The notes under the pieces are model-generated. The model saw only the letters and a program-made list of their open reading frames with translations, made no database searches and was not told the DNA's origin. Of a DNA stretch of 64,000 nt, positions 37,741 to 48,599 are shown piece by piece (positions within the stretch are counted from its first letter, which is position 1; each line of letters opens with the position of its first letter). A program made the position numbers and the translations under genes. The DNA comes from Branchiostoma floridae (taxonomy: Eukaryota > Chordata > Leptocardii > Amphioxiformes > Branchiostomatidae): contig NC_049982.1 of the NCBI RefSeq assembly GCF_000003815.2, positions 24,073,380 to 24,137,379 of the forward strand, written 5' to 3'.

Positions 37741-37985
37741 CGACCAGACTGACAACGCTGGCTATTATATGGAGAATAACTTACCAGAGGAGTTGGCCGG
37801 CCGCGCAGAAACATGAACCTAAGCGTGGACTGACTCCCCTGGCCAATTTCACAATTTTTTTCCAGAATTCTACAATCATCTGTTTGAACAAAATACTATG
37901 TGACTCATGTGACAAAATGCAAATTAAACTCTGCTGACCGGGGAGTATGGTTTGCGACCCAGCGAACTCGTCTGGCATGTTATCT
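37741..37985 (+). repeat. Fragment of dispersed inverted-repeat element family
   Basis: CGACCAGACTGAC, GCTGGCTATTATATGGAGAA and GAGGAGTTGGCCGGC occur in order. The complement of the same phrases, slightly changed, lies at 59105-59232, and GGGGAGTTGGCCGGCCAG also occurs inside the 5270-6054 element. So this is part of one diverged repeat family. Boundaries are approximate. Confidence 0.45.
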
Positions 37986-38021
37986 GACTATATATGCCCA
38001 ATTTCTACTATAACATAGCAA

Positions 38022-38600
38022 TGAATGAATGATTTTATTTGTAAAACATTGCAGCTTGGTAGCTGAATTGCGAGTTTCATTACAATAATTGTGGGTTATC
38101 TCCACATACATAAATTAGAACAAACATCGTGAATAAAACTAGGCTATTGAATCTCTGCATAAATCTGCATACATGGTATTCCGACAGTTTAGTACACAAA
38201 GATATTGTTTGAAAAGAAGCTAGGCTAATACAGACGTACTAATAGTCTCTAACATTGTACTAGTAGTCTCTAGGATACACTTTCGGACACTAGTGGCCAC
38301 TTGCATACAACAAATCTAATGCGCGTGGAATGAAGGATAACGCATGTCTTTTAGTCTTGCTTATCATTTTTGCACAATATGGTCTTCTGCTACGAAGACC
38401 GTAGTGAGTGTCCGCGGACCTGGTTAAGAATGCCCAGAGAGGAGAAGACTCATCCTGAAGGATATGTTCTAGAGTTCTCAGTGTAGCTCTCTCACGTCTA
38501 CTAGCTAGTGTTGGGATAGAGTCAACAGGAAGTCCAATGATTCTCATACACCGCTTTTGAACAGATTCAAGAGAGTCCGAAAGATGATTTGGCAATCCTC
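38022..38600 (-). pseudogene. Decayed LINE: reverse-transcriptase C-terminus and 3' tail
   Basis: Minus-strand frame 38595-38290 reads LPNHLSDSLESVQKRCMRI, then ASRRERATLRTLEHIL and, near the end, PRALDLLYASGH. This is the C-terminal end of a CR1/L2-like non-LTR reverse transcriptase. After the stop, about 270 bases of 3' UTR end in AATAAAATCATTCATTCATT. The 5' part is missing upstream of about 38600, as expected for 5'-truncated insertion. Unlike its neighbours, the remaining frame has no internal stop, so it may be fairly young. Confidence 0.75.
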
Positions 38601-39119
38601 TTTAGCAATAATTTAGCAATGATACAATCATACTATAAAGAAAACAGTACAAAATAGAAAGCCCGACACAAACGTCTAAAGGAACGTCAAAAAACAGCCG
38701 GAGCCGAACTGTGATTAATTAATTGATGTTAAGTGTATTATTGACCTATGCATTTGATATGATACAGGCTTTTCATTTGACGTCATCTGCGCCATGTCGG
38801 ATTACAGCGTACGTCTGTTAGCAACACGAAGATGCTACTGCTTAATTTAATTACCCGCCAACAACATGGTCGTCGGAGGATTCAAATTGTAATTAGTATG
38901 ACGTCAATGACAAGCCTGTATATTTCTAAACGATGCTATTGGTTGACTTTAGATAATGTTATTGTTTGAGGTAATTGCGTCATTTACCGCCCGAAACCCA
39001 GCAATTAATGACTCATGTTAACATCTCACCATGTAATGTTGTTAAATGATTTTATTGATTGATGTTAAACCTGTAACGTATTGTATCAAAATTAGTCGAT
39101 GATAAGTGTCAGCCTGACA

Positions 39120-39360
39120 AGGGAAGAGGACTCCAGAAGAGTAGTTGTTGTATGTCAAAACTAACGGAGATTCCTTAATAAACAAACAAACAAACAAACA
39201 AACAGACTTCTGCTGGGAGAGTAGAGACACTAGTCTTGAACGAGAAGCTGCTGCTCTAACGTCATGCGGTAGTGAGTTCCGGACAAGTTTGTGGTTTTTG
39301 CTGGGGCCGGTCATCAGGTAACCGGAAACACCATATTTTTTTTCTTTAGGCCTTAACATA
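39120..39360 (-). pseudogene. LINE ORF2 C-terminal fragment
   Basis: The minus-strand frame VRNSLPHDVRAAASRSRLVS matches the 'NSLP..VR.A.S...F' end of non-LTR ORF2 proteins, running into a CAAA/GTTT microsatellite (39181-39203). It is a fragment without the catalytic domain. Confidence 0.6.
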
Positions 39361-39379
39361 TTTACATTTGTTATAGGCC

Positions 39380-39540
39380 AGGTGTGATCCAGGTGTGACC
39401 GGTCCGCGCAAGCTCACTAAGACAAGTGATACGTCACATTCTCCTGAACGCGTCCTGGGTGACAGGACGCCCCGCTCGAGCCTTGCTTTCCTTACGTGCG
39501 TGTATTGGTGTGGCGGCTGCCCACCTAGTGTATGGTAAGA
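39380..39540 (+). promoter_or_regulatory. Possible promoter and non-coding first exon of the Pro-rich gene
   Basis: A CpG-containing patch ends in CCTAGTGTATG/GTAAGAC (39534-39535), a good donor. The next acceptor with a long pyrimidine tract, CCTCCCTACCCTAG at 40730, stands just before the ATG of the gene at 40742. So a two-exon 5' UTR is plausible. Inference only. Confidence 0.25.
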
Positions 39541-40665
39541 CAAATCATTTTTCTACTTGTGTTTAATGCTACAACTTAATTTTGTTACAGAATAAATTTT
39601 TACCAAAACAATGAAACTTTAAATCTATGACTTTTGACTGTTTGTAATAACCGGTGTCGCCCTCCCCCAATAGTAAATTATTGTCACAACGAAGAACAAT
39701 AGCCAATTGGTGTATTCAATATAAAACACACCGACTGAATCCTGTCTCTTTTCGTCAGAGTGTAGAAACTAACAATGACAGAATGAAATCGTTGCTTGTA
39801 GTCATTTTTTTTATCTTTTATGCCAATGTTTTTGGTCACGGCATGTGATGAACGTCATTTCATCCCACTCCCCATCCCATTGTAGATGGTCACGATTATG
39901 GTACATTTTAAAGACTGTCAACGCATGGAAAACACTCTAGTTCAAGTGGACTGCGATACATCAGTTTCTGTGCAACCATTATTCTGAAGCAGAACTGAAT
40001 TCTTGACGTTTTAGAATCTCGTGTGGAACTGAGTTGTACAACCCCGGTTCGAATCGGAGTCGGTGAATGGGCACAACGTGTATTTCAAATTTCGCGCCTT
40101 TTATGCAAATATTCGGTAGTTCGCCAGACGGCGCTCCAGCAGATTTGGCGCCCGTTAAATTTGGACGTTTTCTTAGACGTTTTTGTCCCGCTTTCTGTTT
40201 GTTTAAAGGTTTCCTGTATGTCACCATGCCCATCCTCTTGTTGTAGAGTTGAACTAGTGTAGTGCATTGTACTGTTCTAGAATTTCAGTAAGTCAAATGA
40301 AATCAGGTGGCCGTCAGATGTCCACAACAGAAGATACAAAACAGTTTGCTACAACCTCCTTGGTTTGATCATATGGATGACAAAGTCTGGGAACCCCAAA
40401 ACTGATGCGGCCGTGCACAAAAAAATATGGCATAAAAAGCAGTTTCATGCATTATGAAATTTACGTTATGTGGTCTGCAATAAATTTGAAAACACACTGT
40501 TTATAATGCGATGAACACTAGATTCTTCATTTTATTCTTTCAGATCTTCTACTTTGATCTGATTTAATTTTTTTTTTACAATTTGTTGGGGGGGGGATTG
40601 ATGGTTGGCAATTGAAATTCATATAATCAAATCAATATGGCCTTATGTGGTATGTGAGAAAGTGA

Positions 40666-40722
40666 TATTTGTTCATCCATTCATTCATTCATTTTTTCAT
40701 TCATTCATTCATTCATTCCTCC
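40666..40722 (+). repeat. (ATTC)n microsatellite
   Basis: About twelve ATTC units with one interruption, immediately upstream of the putative acceptor before the Pro-rich gene. A (GATT)n run follows inside intron 1 at 40908-40938. Confidence 0.9.
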
Positions 40723-40741
40723 CTACCCTAGCTACTCAGTC

Positions 40742-40903
40742 ATGGCGGTGAATTTTCCATGGGTGGTGCAGGAATTGCAAGTAAGTTGATTTTGGTTTGA
40801 AATAAAGATATAATCTTACATTCATTTCTTTGTTCACACAGTCTGTCATTGTCAGAAACATGTTGTGGGCCTTCACCCTAAGATAGGAAACTGTGTGTAG
40901 CTG

Positions 40904-40938
<35 letters not shown>

Positions 40939-43900
40939 AGTGCAAATACAAAATGTATCTTTATGTATAAATGACTTTGAGGTATGGATACAGCCTTTTT
41001 TCTCCTGCAGTGATGATTACCCATGTGTATCATTTTTTGAGACAGTCCCAAAAGGCTCTGATGGTAAACAATTACATAATGATATGCATGCAGTTAATAA
41101 ACTGTGGGCATCTCTTGAAGATGTATTTCTTGGGAATGAATCTTGGGGTTGGGAGGGGTTGACAGCACACTCCTTCCTAGCTTGTCTCCTCTGCTGTGTG
41201 GCATCCCTGCATGACTCCTCAAATCCAGCACCACCCTGACATGCACCTTTGAAGGCTGCCTGCTGTACATAAAATACATTTATAGTGCAACACGCTATAC
41301 AATACAATGATATGTACAATAATAACAATATACGTTGTCAATGTTTTGTGTCCATGTCTAGTCTTTCTTTTCATGTTTTTACTGTGTATTGACTGCAGAT
41401 AAACCAGCTTGATATAAGGCCTACTAAATTGGAAACCATTTTTGGTGGTTATTAAACAATGCAAATAATTCTTCTTGCAGCGTCTGAATGGTGAAACGCA
41501 GCGTCTGAGTGGTGAGAACGTCCAGCTTCGACAGGAGAATCAAAGTTGGTGTCCTTTCCTTTTTCTTCTTAAGTCCATTCCAAGTCACCATGTGGGTTGT
41601 TAGGTCATAATTATGCTGTAAATGCCATTTAAGTTTGCAGGGTTTTAATTTTGGTAGGGGAAACGTGGGGTGTTTGCGGTGGTTTGGAGTTCGCGGCACT
41701 GCCATATACTGTAGTGTCACAATTCTGCAATGGAAAAATGTTCACCCTGAACTCAAAACCACTGTTAAGTGGCAACTGCATTTACAGTACTTTTAAAATA
41801 TATGAATTAAGTCTGAATCTATTATCAATATTCATAATATCGTACAAATATGTTCCAAATGTTTTCTGATTTGGTAAAACTATTTACAGGCTTTGAAACC
41901 AAATTTGAAATGTTTACAAACTATGAAATATCAATGTTGGCCACATTCTCCATTCTTTGAGCTTGGAATTGACATTTATCAACATTCTGATATATTTTCC
42001 TTCAATCTAAAGCATATATTTGCTCATTCTACATCTGCTTTATATGATTTACAGCATGATGGTGAAAATCTTGTTCATTTGAAACAGCCTTAAAGATTGG
42101 TGCACATGCAGATGTCATCCATATAATCAAACGGCCTAATTACAAAAAACTAATTTAAAAACAATTCCAAGCAATAACAATGAATGTCCGCACAGCGACT
42201 TGGATTGGACTCTATCAGTCATTTTAAAAACTGAGAAGAGAATGGTAGTCACTTGTTATGTACAAGGCATGAATGTGAAATCTCTCAATAGCAATGTAAC
42301 AGTATTTGTAATAAGGACTTATTATACAAACATTTTTCAGACGTCAAAGAATAGGATGCAATTGATAAAATATTAATGTAACAGTCCTGTCAGTAACTAC
42401 ATTTGTTGAATTCAAATGTATTGAAATACCAGGAATGCCAGCTTTGAACCCAAATGTATCATTATTTTGTTCTGACTCAATTGTTTTATATCATCAAGGG
42501 TTAAAACTAAATTACCATATGACAGCTAATGCTACTTCACCTTTATCCATGAGGTAACATATATTTGTTGTTTGTTATGAGCTGAAACCACAGTCTATGC
42601 AATGGTTACCCCACAGATAAAGGTCACAGAACTAGCATCATGTGTTTTTCATGCACTATCTATTGGTGGTAATATTGGACATATCAGTTGAGAGTACATA
42701 CTTATCATAATTGTGTTTCCATTTCACACAGACATGCGGAACACCATCCAGCAGCTGGCTGCCAACTTCGTAAGCACATTTTCATTTAATTCTATTTCAA
42801 ACTACGTATCTGTTTTTTAGATAATTCATCTCGTCAATCTAGTCTTAGAATTTTACTATACATTAGCCCAGTGCAATCTCTCTGTGAGCAGCCTGTGGAA
42901 GTTAAATTTACTTTCAGACTGACAATACAACTCTTCCATCAGAGAAATGTCTGCTTGTCCTTTTCCTTGTTGTGTAGTATTAGCTATAATTCAAATTCAT
43001 CGTTAATCAAAACCAGCCACTATAATGGCTATGTTAAACTTGATTGTTGGTAAATCATTTGATTGCATAGTAAAATGGAGTGCCCATTTGTGTTGGTGAT
43101 GGCAGCCTTAGTTACGCCAGATACCCCATGACTACAGTGTAACAATCCAATGAATAGAACTCCTCCCAAAAACCTTTCATGACAACAATTGTCTTTTTCC
43201 CTGCAGCCTGCTGTGTTTGCCCAGCTCGCTGCCATCATGGCGGTCATCCAGCCCAACCAGCAGCCCATTCAACCACCCAACAACCTGAACCTGCCCCTGA
43301 ACCCACCACAACCCAACCAGCCTCTGAACCCACCCCAGCCGAACCAGCCTCTGAACCCACCACAACCCAACCAGCCTCTGAACCCACCACAACCCAACCA
43401 GCCACTGAACCCACCACAACCCAACCAGCCTCTGAACCCACCACAACCTAACCAGCCTCTGAACCCACCACAACCCAACCAGCCTCTGAACCCACCACAA
43501 CCCAACCAGCCTCTGAACCCACCACAGCCCAACCAGCCTCTGAACCCACCACAACCTAACCAGCCTCTGAACCCACCACAACCCAACCAGCCTCTGAACC
43601 CACCACAGCCCAACCAGCCTCTGAACCCACCACAGCCCAACCAGCCTCCGATCCCACCTCCTCAACACCAACAGCCCAAACAGCCTTCCAATCCCACCCT
43701 CTCAACACCAGCAGCCCAACCAGCCTCCGATCCCACCTCCACAAAACCCGCCGCCAAACCTGAATAACCTGAACCAGCCACCTCCACAGCCCAACATCCA
43801 GAACAACTCAGCCCAAGCCCAACTGAACATCCCACTTCCTGCCAATCCTGCCGCAAACCCAGCCCAGAACCCAGCCCAGAACCCAGCCGCAAACCCAGCC

Positions 43901-44726
43901 CAGAACCCAGCCGCAAACCCACCCCAGAACCCGCCCATCCAACCTGTCCTCCGCCGCACTCCCCGAGGCAACGCCGGTGTAGCCCCTGTCAGATGTAAGT
44001 TGATAATGATATTGATGAATAGATTTTCATCTGTTCAATAAATGTGATAATTCCTGGTAATTTTGTCAAAAATTCAACACATTGAAATACATTTCAACCT
44101 TTACAACTGGATAAAAACAGATAAATTTTTATTTGAGTGCCATCACTCTTATTCAGCGTCACTAGAATGAACCAGAAAAAAACGTTGTACATGAAATGAT
44201 TCTCATATGTAAATCATGTTTAGAATATTAGCTATACATGTAAGTTCCTACGACAAGATAAAAGCATTTAAGGAAAAAGTTTTAGTTACTTATCCTTAAA
44301 GTTTGCTTTGTGAAGTATGGAACCTAGTACATGATTTACAATATGAGTGATGGTATTTCTAGGTAGATGTATTGAAATTCGTTTCTGCCAGTTCATAGAC
44401 TAGTCACCCTGAAGAAGAGTGATTGATGTTACTCGAAACATGCAAAAGTAAATCTCCATTCTTATCCAGTTGTAGAGATTGAATATTGTTTACCTGGATG
44501 TCTGACCTTCATATAAAACGTTTTAACACAGTTTTGATATTTTTCTGCATAAATGTAAAGACATTGACTCTCCTGTGTGTCCCTTCCTTGTGTTCTTCTT
44601 ACAGACGAGCCCTTCGACTTTGTCCACGCCCCCAGACGCCCCAGGCAAGCCCCCGTACGCCCCAGACAAGGTTTAAGACGCGCCCGGCAAGCAGCAAACC
44701 CCATCCCACATAGGAGAAGACGATAA
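40742..44726 (+). CDS. Unrecognised coiled-coil, Pro/Asn/Gln-repeat, Arg-tailed protein
   Basis: Exons 40742-40780, 41481-41544, 42732-42769, 43207-43994 and 44605-44726 have GT/AG borders and matching phases. The first three encode a short heptad-like helix (MAVNFPWVVQELQ, RLNGETQRLSGENVQLRQE, MRNTIQQLAANF). Exon 4 continues with AVFAQLAAIMAVIQ, then 13 exact-length PLNPPQPNQ repeats, then Pro/Gln and Ala/Asn/Pro-rich sequence. The last exon is strongly basic (RRPRQAPVRPRQG, ending HRRRR then TAA). Exon 4 has an extra T near 43686: as written the frame ends at TGA 43765-43767 (233 aa); ignoring that base it joins exon 5 (about 349 aa). The ATG has a good context (GTCATGG). No known domain is recognised. 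The Arg-rich tail could be nuclear-targeting or nucleic-acid binding; the helix could oligomerise. Both are guesses. Confidence 0.7.
41616..41787. mobile_element. MITE copy (CTGTAAAT family) in intron 2 of the Pro-rich gene
   Basis: Begins CTGTAAATGCC and ends GCATTTACAG followed by TA; the left TA has decayed to TG. Internally it shares GCGGTGGTTT and AGTTCGCGG with the copy at 48311-48509. Confidence 0.65.
43294..43644 (+). repeat. 13 x 27-bp coding minisatellite
   Basis: 351 bases divide into exactly 13 units of 27 bp, each encoding PLNPPQPNQ. Units differ only by silent changes (CAA/CAG, CCC/CCT/CCG/CCA) and one or two first-position changes, so the peptide is far better conserved than the DNA. 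The opposite strand is also open throughout, which explains Trp/Gly-rich shadow frames. Confidence 0.95.
44404..44515 (+). repeat. Dispersed repeat family with hairpin and hammerhead-like core
   Basis: The copy reads CTGAAGAAGAGTGATTGATG, then TTACTCGAAAC, and further TTATCCAGTTG and TACCTGGATGTCTGACCTTC. GAGTGA and TTACTC can form a 6-bp stem between CTGAAGA and GAAA, as in a hammerhead core, but with one extra base before the stem. Related copies: 9655-9780, 48600-48705 and 54205-54310. It lies in the last intron of the Pro-rich gene. Confidence 0.5.
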
Positions 44727-45251
44727 ATGTAAATGTAAGTCTTTCTTTCTTCCTTTGTATGCCTTAAGAAACTACGGATAGTTTGGGATGATGAAAAGTA
44801 TCTAGTACATGATGTTTGGAATACCTGAATTCAGCAACGAAAGGGGACTGATTGTTGAGGACAGGGTGGGGTTTACTATCATGTGAAACTGGACAGGCAT
44901 TTATATAATTTAGTAATACGTTTTTCGATATCTATTTTCAATTTATGGCATATATGTGCCCACTTTACAACAGTTACTACTTTGTACGATTTACAGCAAG
45001 GTCGTAAGCTTCTTTTTTATTTTTGAAAACAGACGAAAACTGATGAGCATATGTCATCAAATAATCAAATTAACATGCATGGCCTAATTTAGTTTCTAGT
45101 GGAACTTGATATTCTGTTTTGGTCCCCTTGCAACTTATGCTTCCAGGCAAAATTGCATTATGGCTTTATTTTCTGACTTTGATACAAGAGATGACTGACA
45201 TTTTTTTTCCTTCTTTTTCAGGCCCCTGGGAAGGTGTAACTGTTGATGGAC
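44727..45251 (+). other. 3' UTR and flank of the Pro-rich gene
   Basis: Immediately after the stop, AAAT/GTAAGT at 44735 is a strong donor, and a pyrimidine-rich acceptor TTCTTTTTCAG ends near 45221. So the 3' UTR may be spliced into the G-rich array that follows. No further coding is supported. Confidence 0.35.
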
Positions 45252-45468
45252 AAGTGGATAAATGGATATTTGGGGGGAAGGGGGTCCCTAGATATTTGGG
45301 GGGAGGGGGGGGGGGTCCCTAGATATTTGGAAGGGGAGGGGGGTCCCTAGATATTTGGAGGGGGAGGGGGGTCCCTAGATAATTGGAGGGGGAGGGGGGT
45401 CCCTAGATATTTGGAGGGGGAGGGGGGTCCCTGGATATTTTGGGGGGAGGGGGGTCCCTGGATATCAA
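45252..45468 (+). repeat. G-rich ~33-bp minisatellite
   Basis: Units of roughly 30-35 bases, GGGTCCCTAGATATTTGG followed by runs of 4-13 G, repeat about seven times. Several G-runs per unit give clear potential for G-quadruplex structure on the plus strand. Confidence 0.9.
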
Positions 45469-45535
45469 CCACAACCATCCCACCAACCCAGCATCAACAT
45501 CCATCCCATCCACCAGCCTATTTCACCCTGTCCAT

Positions 45536-46015
45536 CCGCCATCCAGCCCATACCATCTACCACCCAGTCCATACCATCTACCACCCAGTCTCTACCATCC
45601 ACCACCCAGTCTCTACCATCTACCACCCAGTCCATACCATCTACCACCCAGTCTCTACCATCCACCACCCAGTCTCTACCATCTACCACCCAGTCCATAC
45701 CATCTACCACCCAGTCTCTACCATCCACCACCCAGTCTCTACCATCTACCACCCAGTCCATCCCATCTAACAACCAGGCCATACCATCTACCACCCAGTC
45801 CATATCATCTACTACCCAGTCCATACCATCCAGCATCCAGTTTATACCATCCACCACCGATTCCATCCCATCTGCCACCCAGTCCATTTCAATCCACCAC
45901 CCTGTCCATATCATCTACCACCCAGTCCATATCATCCACCACCCAGTCCATACCACCCAGCATCCAGTCCATCCCATCCACCGATTCCATCCCATCTGCC
46001 ACCGATTCCATATCA
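45536..46015 (+). repeat. 21-bp minisatellite with 63-bp higher-order period
   Basis: TACCATCTACCACCCAGTC recurs every 21 bases, and the variant letters (CCATAC versus TCTAC, ATCTACC versus ATCCACC) cycle every three units, a 63-bp higher-order period to about 45760. Beyond that the array degenerates. Since 21 is a multiple of three, all frames stay open (YHLPPSP, PSTTQSI and VVDGMDW-type strings). An open frame of 227 codons runs through and reaches a donor-like GAAG/GTAAGA near 46069, but I do not regard it as a demonstrated gene. Confidence 0.9.
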
Positions 46016-46170
46016 TTCCATACCATCACAGACCGCCATGGTGGCAGCAGGGCCTGGCATCTTGAAGGTAAGATTTACCAATTTACATTTGAAGGGGTTT
46101 GTACCACTGACCACAAATTGTAAATATTGTAAATAATATAAATTGCATAAAAACGATAAAATTAGTATAA

Positions 46171-46440
46171 CCTCCTCCCTGCCGAACTCGTTTGGCAGGG
46201 TGGGGGTTAACTTACAAAAATAGGTAAAAACATAAAACCCAAAAAAATTTAAACTCATAAAAGCATAAAAATAAGTTAACCCCTCCCTGCCAATTTGTTT
46301 TGGGCAGGGTTGGGTTAACTTCCAAAAAGAGACAAAAACATAAAACCCCAAAAAAAACTTTAAAACCTTGACCATAAAAACCATAAAAATTAGTTTAACC
46401 CCTCCCTGCAAAATTTGTTTGGCAGAGAGGGGTTAACTAC
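46171..46440. repeat. Three tandem ~110-bp units, each with a GTTAAC-bounded hairpin
   Basis: Copies near 46171, 46275 and 46394 contain CCCTGCC, a short AT-rich loop and GGCAGGG, with TTAACC and GGTTAA outside, so each can fold as a stem-loop. The linkers are A-rich (AAAAACATAAAACCC). The repeats are direct, each unit internally palindromic. Confidence 0.8.
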
Positions 46441-46533
46441 CATAAAAAGATAAAAACATAAAACTCATACAAAAATAAAAAACGGGGGGTTAAAAGAACC
46501 GACTGCCACCTCCCCGTGGTACCCCCCGGGATA

Positions 46534-46743
46534 CTGTAAATGCATGCAAAACTGCAATGTTTGAAATGTTTTTGGTTTTTGGTCACCGCAAACTGAACAC
46601 CACCAAGAAAGTGCTGGTGAAAAACATAGTGAACTCTATTTTGAAAATGTTTTTGGTTTTTGGTCACCGCAAACTGAACACCACTAAGAAAGTGCTGGTG
46701 AAAAACATAGTGAACTCTATTTTGAAATTGAATGCATTTACAG
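46534..46743. mobile_element. MITE copy (CTGTAAAT family) with internal 80-bp duplication
   Basis: CTGTAAATGCAT at the left and ATGCATTTACAG at the right are perfect inverse ends, flanked by TA on both sides. Inside, about 80 bases containing GGTCACCGCAAACTGAACAC are duplicated in tandem with one or two differences. Confidence 0.7.
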
Positions 46744-46745
46744 TA

Positions 46746-48310
46746 TGCCAACGGCAGCGGCAAGCAGGGGCAACAAAAGCCTCGCTTTTGTGATGTTGCG
46801 CTGAGATTCGTGTTTTCCATTTTCTGCCTGCCCCGCTTTTCAATACTCTACCGCAACTGTAAACCACCACCAACAGCTCATTAACCAAAAAGGGACAACA
46901 ACAGCCTTACTTTGCGATTTGCGCCGCCAACCGTGTTTCAATTTTGTGCCTGCCCTGCTCTTCGATACTTTACCGCAAACATAAACCTGTGACCACCAAC
47001 AGCTCATTAACCTGAAACAAAGTGCAAGCAAATAATAAATCAATAAATCAAACTTAAAACAATTAAATCAATGGATTCTGGTTAAATATACTTACAAATT
47101 TGTGTGACCAGTGATACAAATTTTCAAAACTTGTAGGATCATAATCAGTGATACAAACATGAGGTTCGAGGACACACACTTTATGTTTTAGGGAAAGTCT
47201 CTACCAGAACTCATCATGAAATTCAAAAAAAGGCTTCGGCCCAAATCCTTCGGCTTCATAGGAGTACAAAACTCCTCCTGGAGAACAATTCCTGCAAAAA
47301 GAGTTTCATCAAGATATTGACTGTATGACTGGCTAAATCACAGAGTCTGGTAGAGGCTAATTCAGTGGTACAAACCTAGAAATTTTATTGTACAATGTCA
47401 TCTTGAAATGCTAGAAGTGGTTAAGGCTCTCCAATGCGGTTCCACTGTCCAAGGACATTATTATTATTGATTATATACATGTGTTGTATCTTCGGATGTA
47501 AATTAAATATTTTAATATTTTAGTTCAACATTGTATTGCACTAGTGTCGGCTGTCTGAAAACTGTTGTTTACTTTCCATGAAGTTTGTGTATGCGTTCAA
47601 CGATACATCGGGCAGCCTTCAAAGCCTGACAATCTAATCAAGTTTTGAACTTCATGGGTCTAAGGTTTCATGCAAACATGTTTGCTATAAAAAAAAAAAC
47701 GTTTGTCGAAGGCGTCCGTAGCCATCGGAGACAGCCTGTATCAAGAATGGCTGCCGTCTCAGATCACGGTGCTCTATTAAAGACAGCTTTATGTTCACAG
47801 AGGTGACATTGCATGCGTGTTTTATATTATAATAGCTTCATACTGTATGTGTAAAACAATTGAATTTTCATGCGATAATAGTTGAGTAAGTTTAGTGGAA
47901 GAGTATATGTGGCCGTGCATTTTCTTGTTGAGGCAAAAGTCCATGTTTCATCCAGACGACAGTTTGACATGTATGCATTAACTTTGGTCTTTGATTTTTA
48001 ACTTTGAATTTTATTCAGCACTATGGACGAAAACAAACATGGCTGACTTCTGAGACAATTTAAAATCCACCCGAAGTTACAGTACATCCGAAGTTACAAC
48101 ACCCCACGTAAGGGACCAACATTGGTATGACTAACTGTAGTACACATTGTTTCAACTGCAAACTAAAGGGTACAAACCTTTTTCCCAACCTACTAGGAAA
48201 TAAGGATCAAAACGTTAATGTTTTGGTTATTCCTATGCAAATTACCTCATTCAAGTACCAACTTGAGGTATTTTATGACCAGACTCATCAGAGAGTACAA
48301 TTGTCAAGTA
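46746..48310. other. Non-coding stretch
   Basis: No supportable exon. Diverged blocks near 46840 and 46960 repeat the phrases 'ccaccaacagctcattaacc' and 'tactttaccgcaa'. A region at 47197-47360 has loosely inverted CTCTACCAGA phrases related to the ends of the 5270-6054 element, but no matching flanks. Confidence 0.4.
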
Positions 48311-48509
48311 CTGTAAATGCATTTAAATTCATGGGAAATGCATTTAAATTCGTGGGGATTTAATGTCGCGGTAGCGGGAAAATGCTCAGCTTTGGCGGTG
48401 GTTTTAAGTTCGCGGTAGCGCCACAGATTGTAGCCACAAATGGATAAATGTTTGGGGTGATTTTACGTTCGCAGTGAAGTGGCCACCGCGAACAATTCTG
48501 CATTTACAG
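48311..48509. mobile_element. MITE copy (CTGTAAAT family), best preserved
   Basis: CTGTAAATGCATTTAAATTC opens the element and GCATTTACAG closes it; TA flanks both ends (48309-48310, 48510-48511). Internal GGCGGTGGTTTTAAGTTCGC and CCACCGCGAAC are further inverted-repeat material. Confidence 0.75.
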
Positions 48510-48599
48510 TACACCATTGTTGCGCCATACAAATGTGTTGGAAAAATGAGCTTTCTTTTTCTGTTTGGAAATCTTTTGGTCGTGGAAAGACTGAAGTGT

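Noticed and set aside
40020-40070. tRNA gene on the plus strand (GGTTCGAATCG)
   Set aside because: The T-arm is imperfect and no cloverleaf can be drawn upstream.
43177-43671. Minus-strand 164-codon Trp/Gly/Leu-rich open frame
   Set aside because: It is the complement of the 27-bp coding minisatellite; any multiple-of-three repeat keeps other frames open.
44404-44440. Functional hammerhead ribozyme
   Set aside because: An extra base separates CTGAAGA from stem II, and I cannot see a matching cleavage-site strand; kept only as a resemblance.
45440-46123. 227-codon Pro/His/Ser-rich open frame
   Set aside because: Runs through a 21-bp minisatellite open in all frames; the peptide changes register when the array degrades, which a selected protein would not tolerate. 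No convincing start exon.
47197-47360. Complete inverted-repeat element
   Set aside because: The CTCTACCAGA ends are loosely inverted but no matching target duplication is present.
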